From NCBI GenBank assembly GCA_958353395.1, contig CATWSG010000010.1, positions 4,153-68,152 on the forward strand: DNA of 64,000 nt, given 5' to 3'. The first letter of the stretch is position 1, and the number at the start of each line of letters is the position of its first letter. This DNA is from an uncultured Collinsella sp. GTDB lineage: Bacteria > Actinomycetota > Coriobacteriia > Coriobacteriales > Coriobacteriaceae. Below the pieces are notes generated by a model. It did no database searches, had not been told where the DNA came from, and worked only from the letters and a program-made list of their open reading frames with translations. Of this stretch, positions 42,881 through 52,321 are shown piece after piece. A program made the translations under genes and the position numbers.

Positions 42881-45241
42881 CTAAGCCAGCCCCAGCAATA
42901 TGCCCGCCGAATGCACGACAAACGCCACGATCCAGGCGACCGTCACTTGAAACGCGAACACGGCAACGGCGTAGCGCGCGCCCAGCTCGCTCTTGACGGC
43001 GCCGATGGCTGCCACACAGGGCGGGTACAGCAGCGTAAAGACCAGGAACACATAGGCAGTGAACGGCGAAAACATGGTCGACAGTGCCGCGGGCGAGGTC
43101 GCGCCCAAAAGCACCGTGAGGGTCGAGATGACACTCTCCTTGGCGATAAGTCCGGTGACGAGCGCCGTGGATGCACGCCAGTCGCCAAACCCAAGCGGCG
43201 TCAGCGCCGGCGCAATGATGCTGCCGAGACCCGCAAGCAGACTCTGCGACTGATCGGCGACCACATTAAAGCGGATGTCGAACGTCTGAAGGAACCAGAT
43301 GACCACGGTAGCGGCAAAGATAATGGTAAAGGCCTTGGTAATAAAGTCTTTGGCCTTATCCCATGCCAGCATCACCGTCGTCTTGACGCTCGGCAGGCGG
43401 TAATTGGGCAGCTCCATGATAAACGGCACCGGGTCGCCCTTAAATGCCGTGCGGTTGAGTACCAAAGCCGCGATACAGCCAACCGCAATGCCGATCAGAT
43501 AGAGCGAGACCATGGCGGGAACCGTCGCCTGCGGGAAAAACGCCCCGCACAGCAAGCCGTAAACCGGCAGCTTGGCTGAGCAGCTCATAAACGGCGTGAG
43601 CATGACCGTCATCTTGCGGTCGTGCTCGGATGGGAGCGTACGGGTCGACATGATAGCCGGCACGGTGCAGCCAAAACCGACGAGCATGGGCACGAAACTG
43701 CGGCCCGACAGGCCAAAGCGACGCAACACCTTATCCATGACAAAGGCCACGCGCGCCATGTATCCGGAGTCTTCCAGAATGGAGAGGAACAAAAAGAGCA
43801 CGACGATAATCGGCAGGAAGGTCAGCACACTGCCCACGCCCGTAAGCACGCCGTCGACAGCCAGCGAGCGCACCACGTCGTTGGTACCGAACGCCTTGAG
43901 GCCCGCATCGGCCGAGGCGATGATGGCAGCGACACCGTCCTCCATGAGTCCCTGCAACGCCGCGCCAATCACGCCAAACGTCAGCCAAAAGACGAGGCCC
44001 ATGATCACCAGAAACGCCGGAATGGCTGTGTAACGACCTGTCAGGATGCGGTCAATCTTGACGGAGCGCACGTGCTCGCGGCTCTCGTGCGGCTTGACGA
44101 CGCAACGCCCGCACACGTCGCCGATAAAGCTAAAACGCATATCGGCCAGCGCAGATAGGCGGTCGGTGCCGGCCTCGCCCTCCATCTGGGTAATGATGTG
44201 CTCGATAGCGTCGAGCTCGTTGCGATCCAGGTGAAGCGCCTCGGTTACCAGCTCATCGCCCTCGACCAGCTTGGTCGCCGCAAAGCGCACCGGGATGTGC
44301 GCCGTCACGGCATGGTCCTCGATCAGGTTAGCAATACCGTGGATGCAGCGATGCAGCGCACCGCCGTCCGGACCGTCGGGCGCGCAAAAGTCCAGGCGAC
44401 CGGGGCGCTCGCGGAACCGCGCCACGTGCAAGGCATGATCCACCAACTCGCCGATACCCTCGTTGCGGGCAGCACTAATGGGAACAACGGGCACGCCCAA
44501 CAGACTCTCGAGCAGGTTGACGTCCACGGCGCCGCCGTTGGCGGTCACCTCGTCCATCATGTTGAGCGCGATGACCATAGGACGGTCGAGCTCCATGAGC
44601 TGCAGTGTCAGGTACAGGTTACGTTCGATGTTGGTGGCGTCGATGATGTCGATGATGGCGTCGGGGTTTTCGTCCAAGATGAATTGGCGGCTGACGATCT
44701 CTTCGCCCGTGTACGGCGACAGGGAGTAAATGCCGGGCAGATCGGTAACGCTTGCCTCGGGATGGTTACGGATGGTGCCGTCCTTGCGGTCGACCGTCAC
44801 GCCAGGAAAGTTACCGACGTGCTGGTTGGAGCCCGTAAGCTGGTTGAACAGCGTGGTCTTACCGCAGTTTTGGTTGCCGGCGAGGGCAAAATGCAGCGGT
44901 GCGCCCTCGGGCACGGCCGTTTTTGCCGCACGGGGCGAATACGTCCCCTCGCCCAGGGCCGGATGCTCCGTCGTGCCGATTGCGGCGTTAGCGCGCGGAC
45001 CCGTATCGGTGTCGTGAATACCCACGAGCTCGATGCGAGCGGCATCGTCCTTGCGCAGTGTCAACTCGTAGCCACGCAGGCGGATCTCGAGCGGGTCGCC
45101 CATGGGGGCGTACTTCATCATGGTGACTTCGGTGCCCGGCGTTAGGCCCATGTCCAAAATATGCTGTCGGAGTGCCTGGTCGTCCGATGCCACCGATGCG
45201 ACAACGGCGTCCTTTCCAATCTCGAGCGTATCGAGCTTCAC
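42881..45241 (-). CDS. feoAB: Ferrous iron transporter, FeoA-FeoB fusion
   Basis: A 786-aa protein starting at GTG 45241 after GGGAGGAA. Residues 1-75 are a FeoA SH3-like domain (LDMGLTPGTEVTMMKYAPMGDP). From residue 115 comes the FeoB G domain with GNQNCGKT (122-129), GNFPGVTV and DLPGIYSL, followed by a membrane region of about eight to ten segments with two Gate motifs (GFGCTVPAI, TLLYPPCVAAIGA). It imports Fe2+. FeoA and FeoB are usually separate genes. Two iron-box-like palindromes lie 40-80 bp upstream. Confidence 0.94.
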   Translation of the reverse strand: MKLDTLEIGKDAVVASVASDDQALRQHILDMGLTPGTEVTMMKYAPMGDPLEIRLRGYELTLRKDDAARIELVGIHDTDTGPRANAAIGTTEHPALGEGTYSPRAAKTAVPEGAPLHFALAGNQNCGKTTLFNQLTGSNQHVGNFPGVTVDRKDGTIRNHPEASVTDLPGIYSLSPYTGEEIVSRQFILDENPDAIIDIIDATNIERNLYLTLQLMELDRPMVIALNMMDEVTANGGAVDVNLLESLLGVPVVPISAARNEGIGELVDHALHVARFRERPGRLDFCAPDGPDGGALHRCIHGIANLIEDHAVTAHIPVRFAATKLVEGDELVTEALHLDRNELDAIEHIITQMEGEAGTDRLSALADMRFSFIGDVCGRCVVKPHESREHVRSVKIDRILTGRYTAIPAFLVIMGLVFWLTFGVIGAALQGLMEDGVAAIIASADAGLKAFGTNDVVRSLAVDGVLTGVGSVLTFLPIIVVLFLFLSILEDSGYMARVAFVMDKVLRRFGLSGRSFVPMLVGFGCTVPAIMSTRTLPSEHDRKMTVMLTPFMSCSAKLPVYGLLCGAFFPQATVPAMVSLYLIGIAVGCIAALVLNRTAFKGDPVPFIMELPNYRLPSVKTTVMLAWDKAKDFITKAFTIIFAATVVIWFLQTFDIRFNVVADQSQSLLAGLGSIIAPALTPLGFGDWRASTALVTGLIAKESVISTLTVLLGATSPAALSTMFSPFTAYVFLVFTLLYPPCVAAIGAVKSELGARYAVAVFAFQVTVAWIVAFVVHSAGILLGLA

Positions 45242-45283
45242 GTCCGTGTTCCTCCCCCGGCGCCCACAGGGCGTTGCATTTAT

Positions 45284-45318
45284 GTTCACCTTGGCTAACC
45301 GTTTGCCACGGCTAACCA
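45284..45318 (-). promoter_or_regulatory. DtxR/IdeR-like iron boxes upstream of feoAB
   Basis: On the minus strand GGTTAGCC occurs twice, forming overlapping imperfect palindromes GTTAGCC-GT-GGCAAAC and GTTAGCC-AA-GGTGAAC. The half-site TTAGCC is similar to that of DtxR/IdeR operators. Iron repression of feoAB is the natural reading but is inferred. Confidence 0.5.
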
Positions 45319-45407
45319 ATTTAACCATGCATGATAGCGCGAACACACAACGATGTTCAATCAGCAAATTGGCGCAATGGGGACAGGCAGGAGAGTTCAG
45401 GGCCATA

Positions 45408-45566
45408 GTTTCCCGATGAGGCCTCTCGGGGAAACTACATCCCAGAATTCCGGCTCGAAACGGGATATGGTTTCCCAAACAGGCCTCTTACGGAAAATGC
45501 ATCCCGGAATCCCCGCTCGAAACGGGACGCGCTTTCCCAGTCGAGGCCCTATGGGAAACTGCGTCC
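45408..45566. repeat. Tandem ~62-bp hairpin repeat, 2.5 units
   Basis: Units start at 45408, 45470 and 45531. Each has GTTTCCC (or CTTTCCC), a variable 15-nt segment with AGGCC, GGAAA, then ATCCC or GTCCC; the first two continue with GCTCGAAACGGGA. Both halves can form stems. It lies between feoAB and the esterase; no reading frame is convincing. Confidence 0.75.
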
Positions 45567-45619
45567 CACCTTGAAAGGCAAAACTGGGGCGCAGTTTCCG
45601 GACGGGGCATCAAAAACGA

Positions 45620-45684
45620 AGTTGCGGTGGAATAGTTCCTGGATGGGCTGGTTGATGCCCCAGATAGGAACTATTTCACCGCAA
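45620..45684. repeat. Inverted repeat, GTTGCGGTGG family, copy 2
   Basis: Arms GTTGCGGTGGAATAGTTCCT (45621-45640) and AGGAACTATTTCACCGCAA (45666-45684) match copy 1 with one mismatch in the right arm. The 25-nt loop is unrelated to that of copy 1. It follows the esterase gene, 30 nt after its stop. Confidence 0.85.
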
Positions 45685-45713
45685 GTTATTGAAGGGCTTG
45701 GATGCCGGGACTC

Positions 45714-46613
45714 TTACAGATGGCGCTCGAGGAAGCGGAAGGCCAGGCGGATCCAGGGACGGACGGAAACCTGCTTGTCCTCGTTGTCGACCGCGGTGTT
45801 GGCGTTGCCGAGCGAAAGGCCGTGACCACCCTGGTCGAAGACGTGCATCTCGCATGCAACGCCCTCCTCGGCCATGCGCTGCGCAAACGGGTAGACCTGC
45901 GCGATCGGCGCCGTCTTGTCGTCGGACACGCCCCACACAAAGGTCGGCGGCATCTGACGCGAAACATGCGTGGTGGGGCAGATATCGGCCAAATGCTCGT
46001 CAGTTGCCTCGCCACCCGTCACCATCGACAGGTAGTCGTTGAGCAAATCGCGCCCCGTCTTGCCGCCCGTCTTGGGCACGCGCAAGTCAATGCGCGGATC
46101 GCGCGTCTGCATGTCGCGCACATAGGCAAAGTCGAGCAGCGGATAGCCCAGCACCACGGCATCGGGACGAATGTCGTCCGGACGTGCCCCGGCAAGTGCC
46201 GCGAAGGGGCCGGTCTTCCACTGCGTTGCCAGCGAGGCACAGATCATGCCGCCCGCCGAGAATCCCACGACGCACACGCGCTTAGGATCGACATGCCACT
46301 CGTCGGCGTTGGCGCGCACCGTGGCGACCATCTTGGCAAGATCTGCCTGGGGGTGTGGAAAGCTCACGTCACCCGTAGAGCTCGTAACATAGTTGAGCAC
46401 AAAGGCCTGGTAACCGTGATCCAAAAATGCAAACGCCACCGGGTCCTGCTCGTGCGGAGCGATATGTGTAAACCCGCCTCCGCCACAGATAATCACCGCG
46501 GGGCGGCGGCCATTCGGTTTATCGGGCAACGGCTCGGCACCCAAATACGTAAACGTCGCCGGATAATCCTCGGTCGGCTCCTCGCCCCACAGCGCATGGT
46601 TCTCGACAATCAT
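45714..46613 (-). CDS. Alpha/beta hydrolase (esterase/lipase fold)
   Basis: A 299-aa protein with the oxyanion segment VIICGGGGFTH, nucleophile GFSAGGMI and catalytic histidine in DQGGHGLS. It resembles BD-FAE/acetyl-esterase type enzymes that remove acyl groups from sugars. No signal peptide is seen, so it is probably cytoplasmic. The start at 46613 follows AAGGGAG. It is divergent from the EIIA-Glc gene. Confidence 0.85.
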   Translation of the reverse strand: MIVENHALWGEEPTEDYPATFTYLGAEPLPDKPNGRRPAVIICGGGGFTHIAPHEQDPVAFAFLDHGYQAFVLNYVTSSTGDVSFPHPQADLAKMVATVRANADEWHVDPKRVCVVGFSAGGMICASLATQWKTGPFAALAGARPDDIRPDAVVLGYPLLDFAYVRDMQTRDPRIDLRVPKTGGKTGRDLLNDYLSMVTGGEATDEHLADICPTTHVSRQMPPTFVWGVSDDKTAPIAQVYPFAQRMAEEGVACEMHVFDQGGHGLSLGNANTAVDNEDKQVSVRPWIRLAFRFLERHL

Positions 46614-46740
46614 ATGTGCTCCCTTCGCGCAAATTATGCGCCCTTGTTTTTCGCCTTCAAGCGTACCCCACTTGAACCCGTGGCGCAGAAACACTCCGGC
46701 AATAAGTTTCCCTTCAACTGATATATCACATAATCCCAGT

Positions 46741-46810
46741 TCAGAGGTATCGTTGAGCAGCGTAGAATAGGGGCGTTGACCAAGCCGCGAAACACATGTG
46801 AAACGTTTCC
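46741..46810 (+). promoter_or_regulatory. EIIA promoter with LacI/CcpA-like operator
   Basis: The -35 is TTCAGA (46741-46746) and the -10 is TAGAAT (46764-46769), with a 17-nt spacer. A perfect palindrome GAAACGTTTC (46801-46810) centred on CG, the usual centre of LacI-family operators, lies in the leader just downstream. Confidence 0.5.
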
Positions 46811-46856
46811 GGCAAACCAAACGCGCGATATGCGCCTATTTAAGTTGGAGGCAACT

Positions 46857-47420
46857 ATGGGTCTGCTCGATTCGCTTAAGTCCACCTTCACCTCGACCGG
46901 CGAGGCGTCCGTTCCGCCCGCAGCAAGCTTCGCCACCCGCGAAGGCGTCATCTATGCCCCCGTCAACGGCGTGCTCGTCAACCTGGACGAGGTTCCCGAC
47001 GAGACGATCGCCTCGGGCATGCTTGGCCAGGGCTATGGCATCGAGCCCATTACCGGCACCATCTATGCGCCCGCCAACGGCCGCATCGGCGCCACCACTG
47101 TCACCAACCACTCCATTGGCATGATCACCGAGGACGGTCTTCGCGTGTTCATCCATGTTGGCCTGGGCACCGTGGAAATGAACGGCAAGGGTTTTGCCCG
47201 CTTTGTCGAGATGGGCGATGTGGTCAAGGCAGGCCAGCCGCTCATCAGCTTCGACCGCGAGGCCATTAAGGCCGCTGGTCACGAGGACATCGTGACCGTC
47301 ATCGTCTCCGAGCTCGATCGTCTTAAGAGCATCGACCATGTCGGCGAATCTGGAACGCTTATCGGCGGCAACCCGCTCGTCAAGCTGGGCGACCCGCTGC
47401 TGGTAGCCAAGACCAAGTAG
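46857..47420 (+). CDS. PTS glucose-type EIIA protein (Crr-like)
   Basis: A 187-aa stand-alone EIIA-Glc. His100 ([10 protein letters not shown]) is the phosphorylation site and His85 (NHSIGM) the accessory one, spaced 15 residues as in E. coli EIIA-Glc. It accepts phosphate from HPr and passes it to EIIB partners. The start at 46857 follows GGAGG. No EIIB or EIIC is adjacent; the lone EIIC at 10842 is a possible partner through a separate EIIB. Confidence 0.92.
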   Translation: MGLLDSLKSTFTSTGEASVPPAASFATREGVIYAPVNGVLVNLDEVPDETIASGMLGQGYGIEPITGTIYAPANGRIGATTVTNHSIGMITEDGLRVFIHVGLGTVEMNGKGFARFVEMGDVVKAGQPLISFDREAIKAAGHEDIVTVIVSELDRLKSIDHVGESGTLIGGNPLVKLGDPLLVAKTK

Positions 47421-47457
47421 CCAGGCCCCGCGCCATACAGCCAAAAGGCACCTCGTC

Positions 47458-47494
47458 AAGCGCCCGCGACCATTTGGCCGCGGGCGCTTTTCGT
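47458..47494 (+). terminator. Terminator after EIIA
   Basis: AAGCGCCCGCG pairs with CGCGGGCGCTT, followed by T-rich sequence on the plus strand. Confidence 0.85.
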
Positions 47495-47601
47495 TTGAAA
47501 AACCATCCCGCCAATGCCTTATCTGTATAGCCCAAATGAGCCGAGCTGCTAGAATATCGAACTGTATGGATAACTATCATTCAACCGTTATGGGAGGATA
47601 C

Positions 47602-49005
47602 GTGAACCGCACCAAAATCGCGCAGCTCTATGCCGATGCCGAGTCGCTCGGCGGCCAGACCGTCACCGTCGCCGGCTGGGTCAAGTCCGTCCGCGACATG
47701 AAGAACTTTGGCTTTGTTACGCTCAACGACGGCAGCTGCTTCCGCGACCTGCAGGTCGTCATGAACCGCGAGGCACTCGACAACTACGACGAGATCGCCC
47801 ATCAAAACGTCTCGGCCGCACTCATTTGCACCGGCACCGTCAAGCTGACCCCCGATGCGCCCCAGCCTTTCGAGCTTTCTGCCACCTCCATCGAGGTCGA
47901 GGGCACGAGCGCCCCGGATTACCCGCTGCAGAAGAAGCGCGCAACCGTCGAGTTCCTGCGCACCCAGCAGCACCTGCGCCCGCGCACCAACCTGTTCCGC
48001 GCCGTGTTCCGCATCCGCTCTGTCGCGGCTGCCGCCATCCACCGCTTCTTCCAGGAGCAGGGCTTTGTCTACGTCAACACCCCCATCATCACCACGAGTG
48101 ACTGCGAGGGCGCCGGCGAGATGTTCCGCGTGACCACGCTCGACCCCAAAAATCCGCCCCTCACCGAGTCCGGCGAGGTCGACTGGAGCCAGGACTTCTT
48201 TGGCAAGCATGCAAGCCTCACCGTGTCCGGCCAGCTCAATGCCGAGAACTTTGCCATGGCCTTTGGTGACGTGTACACCTTTGGCCCCACCTTCCGTGCC
48301 GAGAACTCCAACACCACGCGCCACGCCGCCGAGTTTTGGATGATCGAGCCCGAGATGGCCTTTGCCGACCTTAACGACTACATGGACAACGCCGAGGCCA
48401 TGCTCAAGTACGTCCTTAAGGACGTTATGGCCACCTGCCCCGACGAGCTCAATATGCTCAACAAGTTTGTGGACAAGGGTCTGCTCGAGCGCCTGGACCA
48501 TGTCGCCAACTCCGACTTTGCCCGCGTTACCTACACCGAGGCCGTCGAGATCCTGGAGCAGGCAGTCGCCGACGGCCACAAGTTCGACTACCCCGTGAGC
48601 TGGGGCATCGACCTGCAAACCGAGCACGAACGCTTCCTGACCGAGGAGCACTTTAAGCGCCCGACCTTCGTGACCGACTACCCGGCTGAGATCAAGGCAT
48701 TCTACATGCGCATGAACGAGGACGGCAAGACCGTCGCCGCCGCCGACTGCCTGGTTCCCGGTATCGGCGAGATTATCGGCGGCTCCCAGCGCGAGGAGCG
48801 CCTGGATCTGCTCGAGGCCCGCATCAAGGACCTGGGCATGAATCCCGAGCAGTACAAGTACTACCTTGACCTGCGCCGCTACGGTTCCTGCAAGCACGCC
48901 GGCTACGGTCTGGGCTTCGAGCGCTTGGTCATGTATCTGACCGGCGTGGGCAACATCCGCGACGTCCTGCCGCACCCGCGCACCGTGGGCAACGCCGACT
49001 TCTAA
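47602..49005 (+). CDS. asnS: Asparaginyl-tRNA synthetase
   Basis: A 467-aa class IIb synthetase. Residues 1-110 form the OB-fold anticodon-binding domain ([19 protein letters not shown]). Motif 2 is [19 protein letters not shown] and motif 3 [15 protein letters not shown]. It charges tRNA-Asn. The GTG at 47602 is chosen since GGGAGG lies just upstream; ATG at 47590 has no site. Monocistronic. Confidence 0.96.
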   Translation: MNRTKIAQLYADAESLGGQTVTVAGWVKSVRDMKNFGFVTLNDGSCFRDLQVVMNREALDNYDEIAHQNVSAALICTGTVKLTPDAPQPFELSATSIEVEGTSAPDYPLQKKRATVEFLRTQQHLRPRTNLFRAVFRIRSVAAAAIHRFFQEQGFVYVNTPIITTSDCEGAGEMFRVTTLDPKNPPLTESGEVDWSQDFFGKHASLTVSGQLNAENFAMAFGDVYTFGPTFRAENSNTTRHAAEFWMIEPEMAFADLNDYMDNAEAMLKYVLKDVMATCPDELNMLNKFVDKGLLERLDHVANSDFARVTYTEAVEILEQAVADGHKFDYPVSWGIDLQTEHERFLTEEHFKRPTFVTDYPAEIKAFYMRMNEDGKTVAAADCLVPGIGEIIGGSQREERLDLLEARIKDLGMNPEQYKYYLDLRRYGSCKHAGYGLGFERLVMYLTGVGNIRDVLPHPRTVGNADF

Positions 49006-49051
49006 TCGTCGGACGCTAGCTCGCGTCGCCACACGCCAACGCTCATCGCAC

Positions 49052-49088
49052 AAGCGTCTCTCGACATCGGTCGAGAGACGCTTTTTTT
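49052..49088 (+). terminator. Terminator of asnS
   Basis: AAGCGTCTCTCGA pairs with TCGAGAGACGCTT and runs into seven T. Classic intrinsic terminator. Confidence 0.93.
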
Positions 49089-49264
49089 CAACAGCATCCG
49101 TCAAGCTTTTGGCAAGTTTTTGGTCAGTTGAGTAGGGCTGTTGAAAACTCAACCCGCCGTTTGCCGACGACTACCGACCGCCCAGAGCGCCCTGCGCCCC
49201 TGGGAAAGCCCCGCGTCCTAGGCTCCATACCGTCGCCACCCAAAACGGAAAGGACGTGGGCACG

Positions 49265-50053
49265 ATGACCGAAGCCGCTGTTGAAACCTACGACACCACG
49301 ACGAGAGGCGCCGCCTCGATGGCAGCCTATCGCGCCGTTCGCATCCTGCAGCTCTTGAGCGAAAACACCGGCGAAGACAAGGCCATACTTTCCGATGAGC
49401 TGATCCGGCGCCTCTCCCATCCCGACGACCCCGCCCGCATGCCCATCTCGGCGGCGCGGCGCAGCATCTACACCGCCATCTCCGCGCTTCGCCATGCCGG
49501 ATACGAAATTGAGTACAAACGCGGCGTGGGCTACAAACTTCTTACCCGCCCGCTCACCGATGAAGAGATCATCCGGCTCCACGGTATGGTCATGCGCAAC
49601 CGCTCCACGCCTATCGCTATCCGCAAGAGCATGGCGCAGCACTTAGTTGCCATGGCGAGTGCCGACGTTCGCGGCTACCTCGATACACCCGAACCCGTTC
49701 CGAGCGCAGGCAGCAAGGCTACCAAGGCAACACGCACGCCCATCAAGCGCATCGACACGTGCGAGCTCGTCGAGCAGGCCATCGACCATGGAACCACGGT
49801 GAGTTTTGATATTTCGAGCGTCACGGCACGTGGCGAAACCGAAGTAGCACGGATGACACTCCGCCCCTTTGCCATCAGGCAGCGCGATGGCATCTCGTAT
49901 TTGCTGGGAACGGTCTATGACGCCCGAGGTGCCGATGACACGCTGCGCACCGTAGAGATTGGCCGCATGAGAAACGTCACCACACGTCTCCTCGACGGCA
50001 AGAAGCTCTTCGCCGCCCTCGACGAGGAGGACGACGCCTCCTCCGCCGCATAA
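49265..50053 (+). CDS. WYL-domain-like transcriptional regulator
   Basis: A 262-aa protein. Residues 20-100 form a winged helix-turn-helix (SAARRSIYTAISALRHAGYEIEYKRG in parts). Residues 160-255 resemble a WYL-type sensor domain (VSFDISS, LRPFAIRQRDGISYLLGTVYD). Such proteins sense small ligands or nucleic acids. The ATG at 49265 has AAAGGA ten nt upstream. It lies directly upstream of the ABC importer and may regulate it; that link is inferred from position. Confidence 0.72.
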   Translation: MTEAAVETYDTTTRGAASMAAYRAVRILQLLSENTGEDKAILSDELIRRLSHPDDPARMPISAARRSIYTAISALRHAGYEIEYKRGVGYKLLTRPLTDEEIIRLHGMVMRNRSTPIAIRKSMAQHLVAMASADVRGYLDTPEPVPSAGSKATKATRTPIKRIDTCELVEQAIDHGTTVSFDISSVTARGETEVARMTLRPFAIRQRDGISYLLGTVYDARGADDTLRTVEIGRMRNVTTRLLDGKKLFAALDEEDDASSAA

Positions 50054-50122
50054 GACCCTCCGCCGCCCATTCGACTACCCGTACCGCCCATCCGATTCTG
50101 TATTAAAAAACCCGCCAGGCTG

Positions 50123-50150
50123 TTGTAAAAATGGACATCAGCGCTACTAT
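50123..50150 (+). promoter_or_regulatory. Promoter of the ABC importer operon
   Basis: The -35 is TTGTAA (50123-50128), with a 16-nt spacer and -10 TACTAT (50145-50150). A small GCACT/AGTGC hairpin follows in the leader at 50161-50177. No T-box or other riboswitch is evident. Confidence 0.6.
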
Positions 50151-50213
50151 AGTTCCACTTGCACTTTGTCCCAGTGCAGTGTTTCCAGCCATTTTTATAC
50201 TGGGGGTAATGAT

Positions 50214-51194
50214 ATGAAGGACATCACCATCAGCCGCAGGAGCCTTCTGGTCTCCGCCGGCCTGCTCGCGCTCGCCCCGCTCGCCGGATGCGGCGGCAGC
50301 TCTGGTTCCGGCTCCGCTGCCGCCGGTTCCGACTACACCATCGGCGTTCTGCAGCTCACCGAGCACTCCGCGCTCGATGCCGCCAACGACGGCTTCGTCA
50401 AGGCCATCAAGAAGAGCGGCCTTAAGGTCAAGATCGACCAGAAGAACGCCCAGAACGACCAGTCCACGTGTAAGTCCATTGCCGACAAGTTTGTGGGCGA
50501 CAACGTCAACCTGATTTATGCCATCGCCACGCCCGCCGCGCAGGCTGCCGCCGGCGCCACGGCCGATATCCCCATCGTGGGCTGCGCCATCACCGACTAC
50601 GCCGCCTCCGGCCTGGTCCAGGACAACGACAAGCCCGGCACCAACGTCACGGGCGCTTCCGACCTCACCCCAGTCGCCGAGCAGCTCGAGATGATGCAGA
50701 AGGTCCTGCCCGACGTAAAGAAGGTCGGCCTGCTCTACTGCACCGCCGAGTCCAACTCCGACGTCCAGATCAAGGCCGCCAAGAAGGAACTCGACAAGCT
50801 GGGCCTCGAGTACACTGACTTCACCGTCTCGAGCTCCAACGAGATTCAGTCCGTCGTCGAGTCTGCCGTGGGCAAGGTCGACGCGCTGTACTCCCCCACC
50901 GACAACACCATCGCCGCGGGTGCCTCGCAGGTCGGCCAGATCTGCAAGGAGAACAAGCTCCCCTTCGTGACTGGCGAGGAGGGTATGTGCATGGCCGGCG
51001 GCCTGTTCACCCTCTCCATCAACTATGAGGACCTGGGCTACGCCGCGGGCGAGATGGCCGTTAAGATCCTGAAAGGCGAGGCTAAGCCCGAAGACATGCC
51101 GATCAAACACCTCTCGAGCAAGGACCTGGTCGTCGTCAAGAACGACGAGATGGCCGAGGCCCTGGGCATCGACCTTTCCGCTCTGGACGCGTAA
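50214..51194 (+). CDS. ABC transporter substrate-binding lipoprotein
   Basis: A 326-aa lipoprotein. It has a twin-arginine-like n-region (ISRRSLLVSAG) and the lipobox LAGC ending at Cys26. The mature part matches the ABC_sub_bind family (periplasmic fold type I: TIGVLQLTEHSALDAANDGF, KKVGLLYCTAESNS). Some members of this family take up tryptophan or other amino acids. The ligand cannot be told here. It heads a three-gene operon with permease and ATPase. Confidence 0.9.
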   Translation: MKDITISRRSLLVSAGLLALAPLAGCGGSSGSGSAAAGSDYTIGVLQLTEHSALDAANDGFVKAIKKSGLKVKIDQKNAQNDQSTCKSIADKFVGDNVNLIYAIATPAAQAAAGATADIPIVGCAITDYAASGLVQDNDKPGTNVTGASDLTPVAEQLEMMQKVLPDVKKVGLLYCTAESNSDVQIKAAKKELDKLGLEYTDFTVSSSNEIQSVVESAVGKVDALYSPTDNTIAAGASQVGQICKENKLPFVTGEEGMCMAGGLFTLSINYEDLGYAAGEMAVKILKGEAKPEDMPIKHLSSKDLVVVKNDEMAEALGIDLSALDA

Positions 51195-51262
51195 TGCTAT
51201 ACGCGGCATGCGTCTAGAGCCCGTGCTCGCGCTTTAGCTGCGTTATTCAATATCTGAGCCAC

Positions 51263-51294
51263 AGGGGCGGGCGCTGTAGACCGGCGTCCGCCCT
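51263..51294 (+). promoter_or_regulatory. Intercistronic hairpin after the binding protein gene
   Basis: AGGGGCGGGCGC pairs with GCGTCCGCCCT; a short T-rich tract follows. In ABC operons such structures allow more binding protein than membrane parts, by partial termination or 3' protection. The role is inferred. Confidence 0.65.
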
Positions 51295-51397
51295 GCTTGT
51301 TTCAGGTAAAACAAAACGTCTGTCCGCAGCTCTTTTATGCATTGTTACCGCTATTATGGAAAATCACGTGTCCACCCTATCCTAGGAGGTATGAAGC

Positions 51398-52321
51398 ATG
51401 CTCATTGCATTGCAGGGCGCCGTTTCGCAGGGCGTCCTCTGGGGCATTATGGTGCTTGGCGTGTTTATCACGTTCCGCCTGCTCGACATTCCCGATATGA
51501 CCTGCGACGGCAGCTTTGCCCTCGGCGGCTGCGTCTGCGCTGTGCTCATCGTCAATAACAACGTCGACCCGCTACTCGCCGTGCTGGCCGGCATGTGCGC
51601 CGGCGCCATCGCGGGCGCCGTCACGGGCATTTTGACCACCGTCTTTGAGATTCCCGCGATCCTCGCCGGAATCCTCACCCAGATCAGCCTGTGGTCCATC
51701 AACCTGCGCATCATGGGCAAGTCCAATACGCCCATTCTTGCCAAAGGCACCGTGTTCTCGGCCGTCAGCAATATGACCGGTCTGCCGCAGTCCACCGTTG
51801 CCATCATCTTGGGCATCCTGCTCGCCGTGGCTATCGTTGCCATCCTGTATTGGTTCTTTGGCACCGAGATCGGCTCGGCGCTGCGCGCCACCGGCAATAA
51901 CGAGTACATGATCCGCGCTCTGGGCGTCAACACCAACTCCACCAAGATGATCGCCCTCGTGCTCTCCAACGCCCTCATCGGCCTTTCGGGCGCGCTCATC
52001 TGCCAGAGCCAGAAGTATGCCGACATTGGTATGGGCACCGGTGCCATCGTTATCGGTCTTGCCGCCATTGTTATCGGTGAGGTGCTCGGCCGTCTGCTGC
52101 CCGGCGGCCTCACGCAGTTTAGCGTCCGTCTTGCCTCCGCCGTCTTTGGCTCCGTGGTCTACTTCCTTATCCGCGCCATCGTGCTGCAAATGGGCATGGA
52201 CGCCAACGACATGAAACTGCTCTCCGCCGTGATCGTCGCCGTGGCCCTGTGCGTGCCCGTGGTTTGGGAGCGCTATAAGCTCCGCAGCTCCTACACGAAG
52301 GGGGATGAGGCAGATGCTTAA
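51398..52321 (+). CDS. ABC transporter permease
   Basis: A 307-aa membrane protein of the BPD_transp_2 family with about eight to nine hydrophobic segments. It has the ATPase contact region GSALRATGNNEYMIRALGVN, the EAA-like loop of this family. AGGAGG precedes the start. Its end overlaps the ATPase gene. Confidence 0.9.
   Translation: MLIALQGAVSQGVLWGIMVLGVFITFRLLDIPDMTCDGSFALGGCVCAVLIVNNNVDPLLAVLAGMCAGAIAGAVTGILTTVFEIPAILAGILTQISLWSINLRIMGKSNTPILAKGTVFSAVSNMTGLPQSTVAIILGILLAVAIVAILYWFFGTEIGSALRATGNNEYMIRALGVNTNSTKMIALVLSNALIGLSGALICQSQKYADIGMGTGAIVIGLAAIVIGEVLGRLLPGGLTQFSVRLASAVFGSVVYFLIRAIVLQMGMDANDMKLLSAVIVAVALCVPVVWERYKLRSSYTKGDEADA

Noticed and set aside
45408..45566. Possible CRISPR-like tandem repeat
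   Set aside because: Adjacent units share most of their length, so there is no repeat-spacer pattern.
50054..50213. T-box or riboswitch upstream of the ABC importer
   Set aside because: No T-box consensus or long structured leader is visible, only a promoter and a small hairpin.
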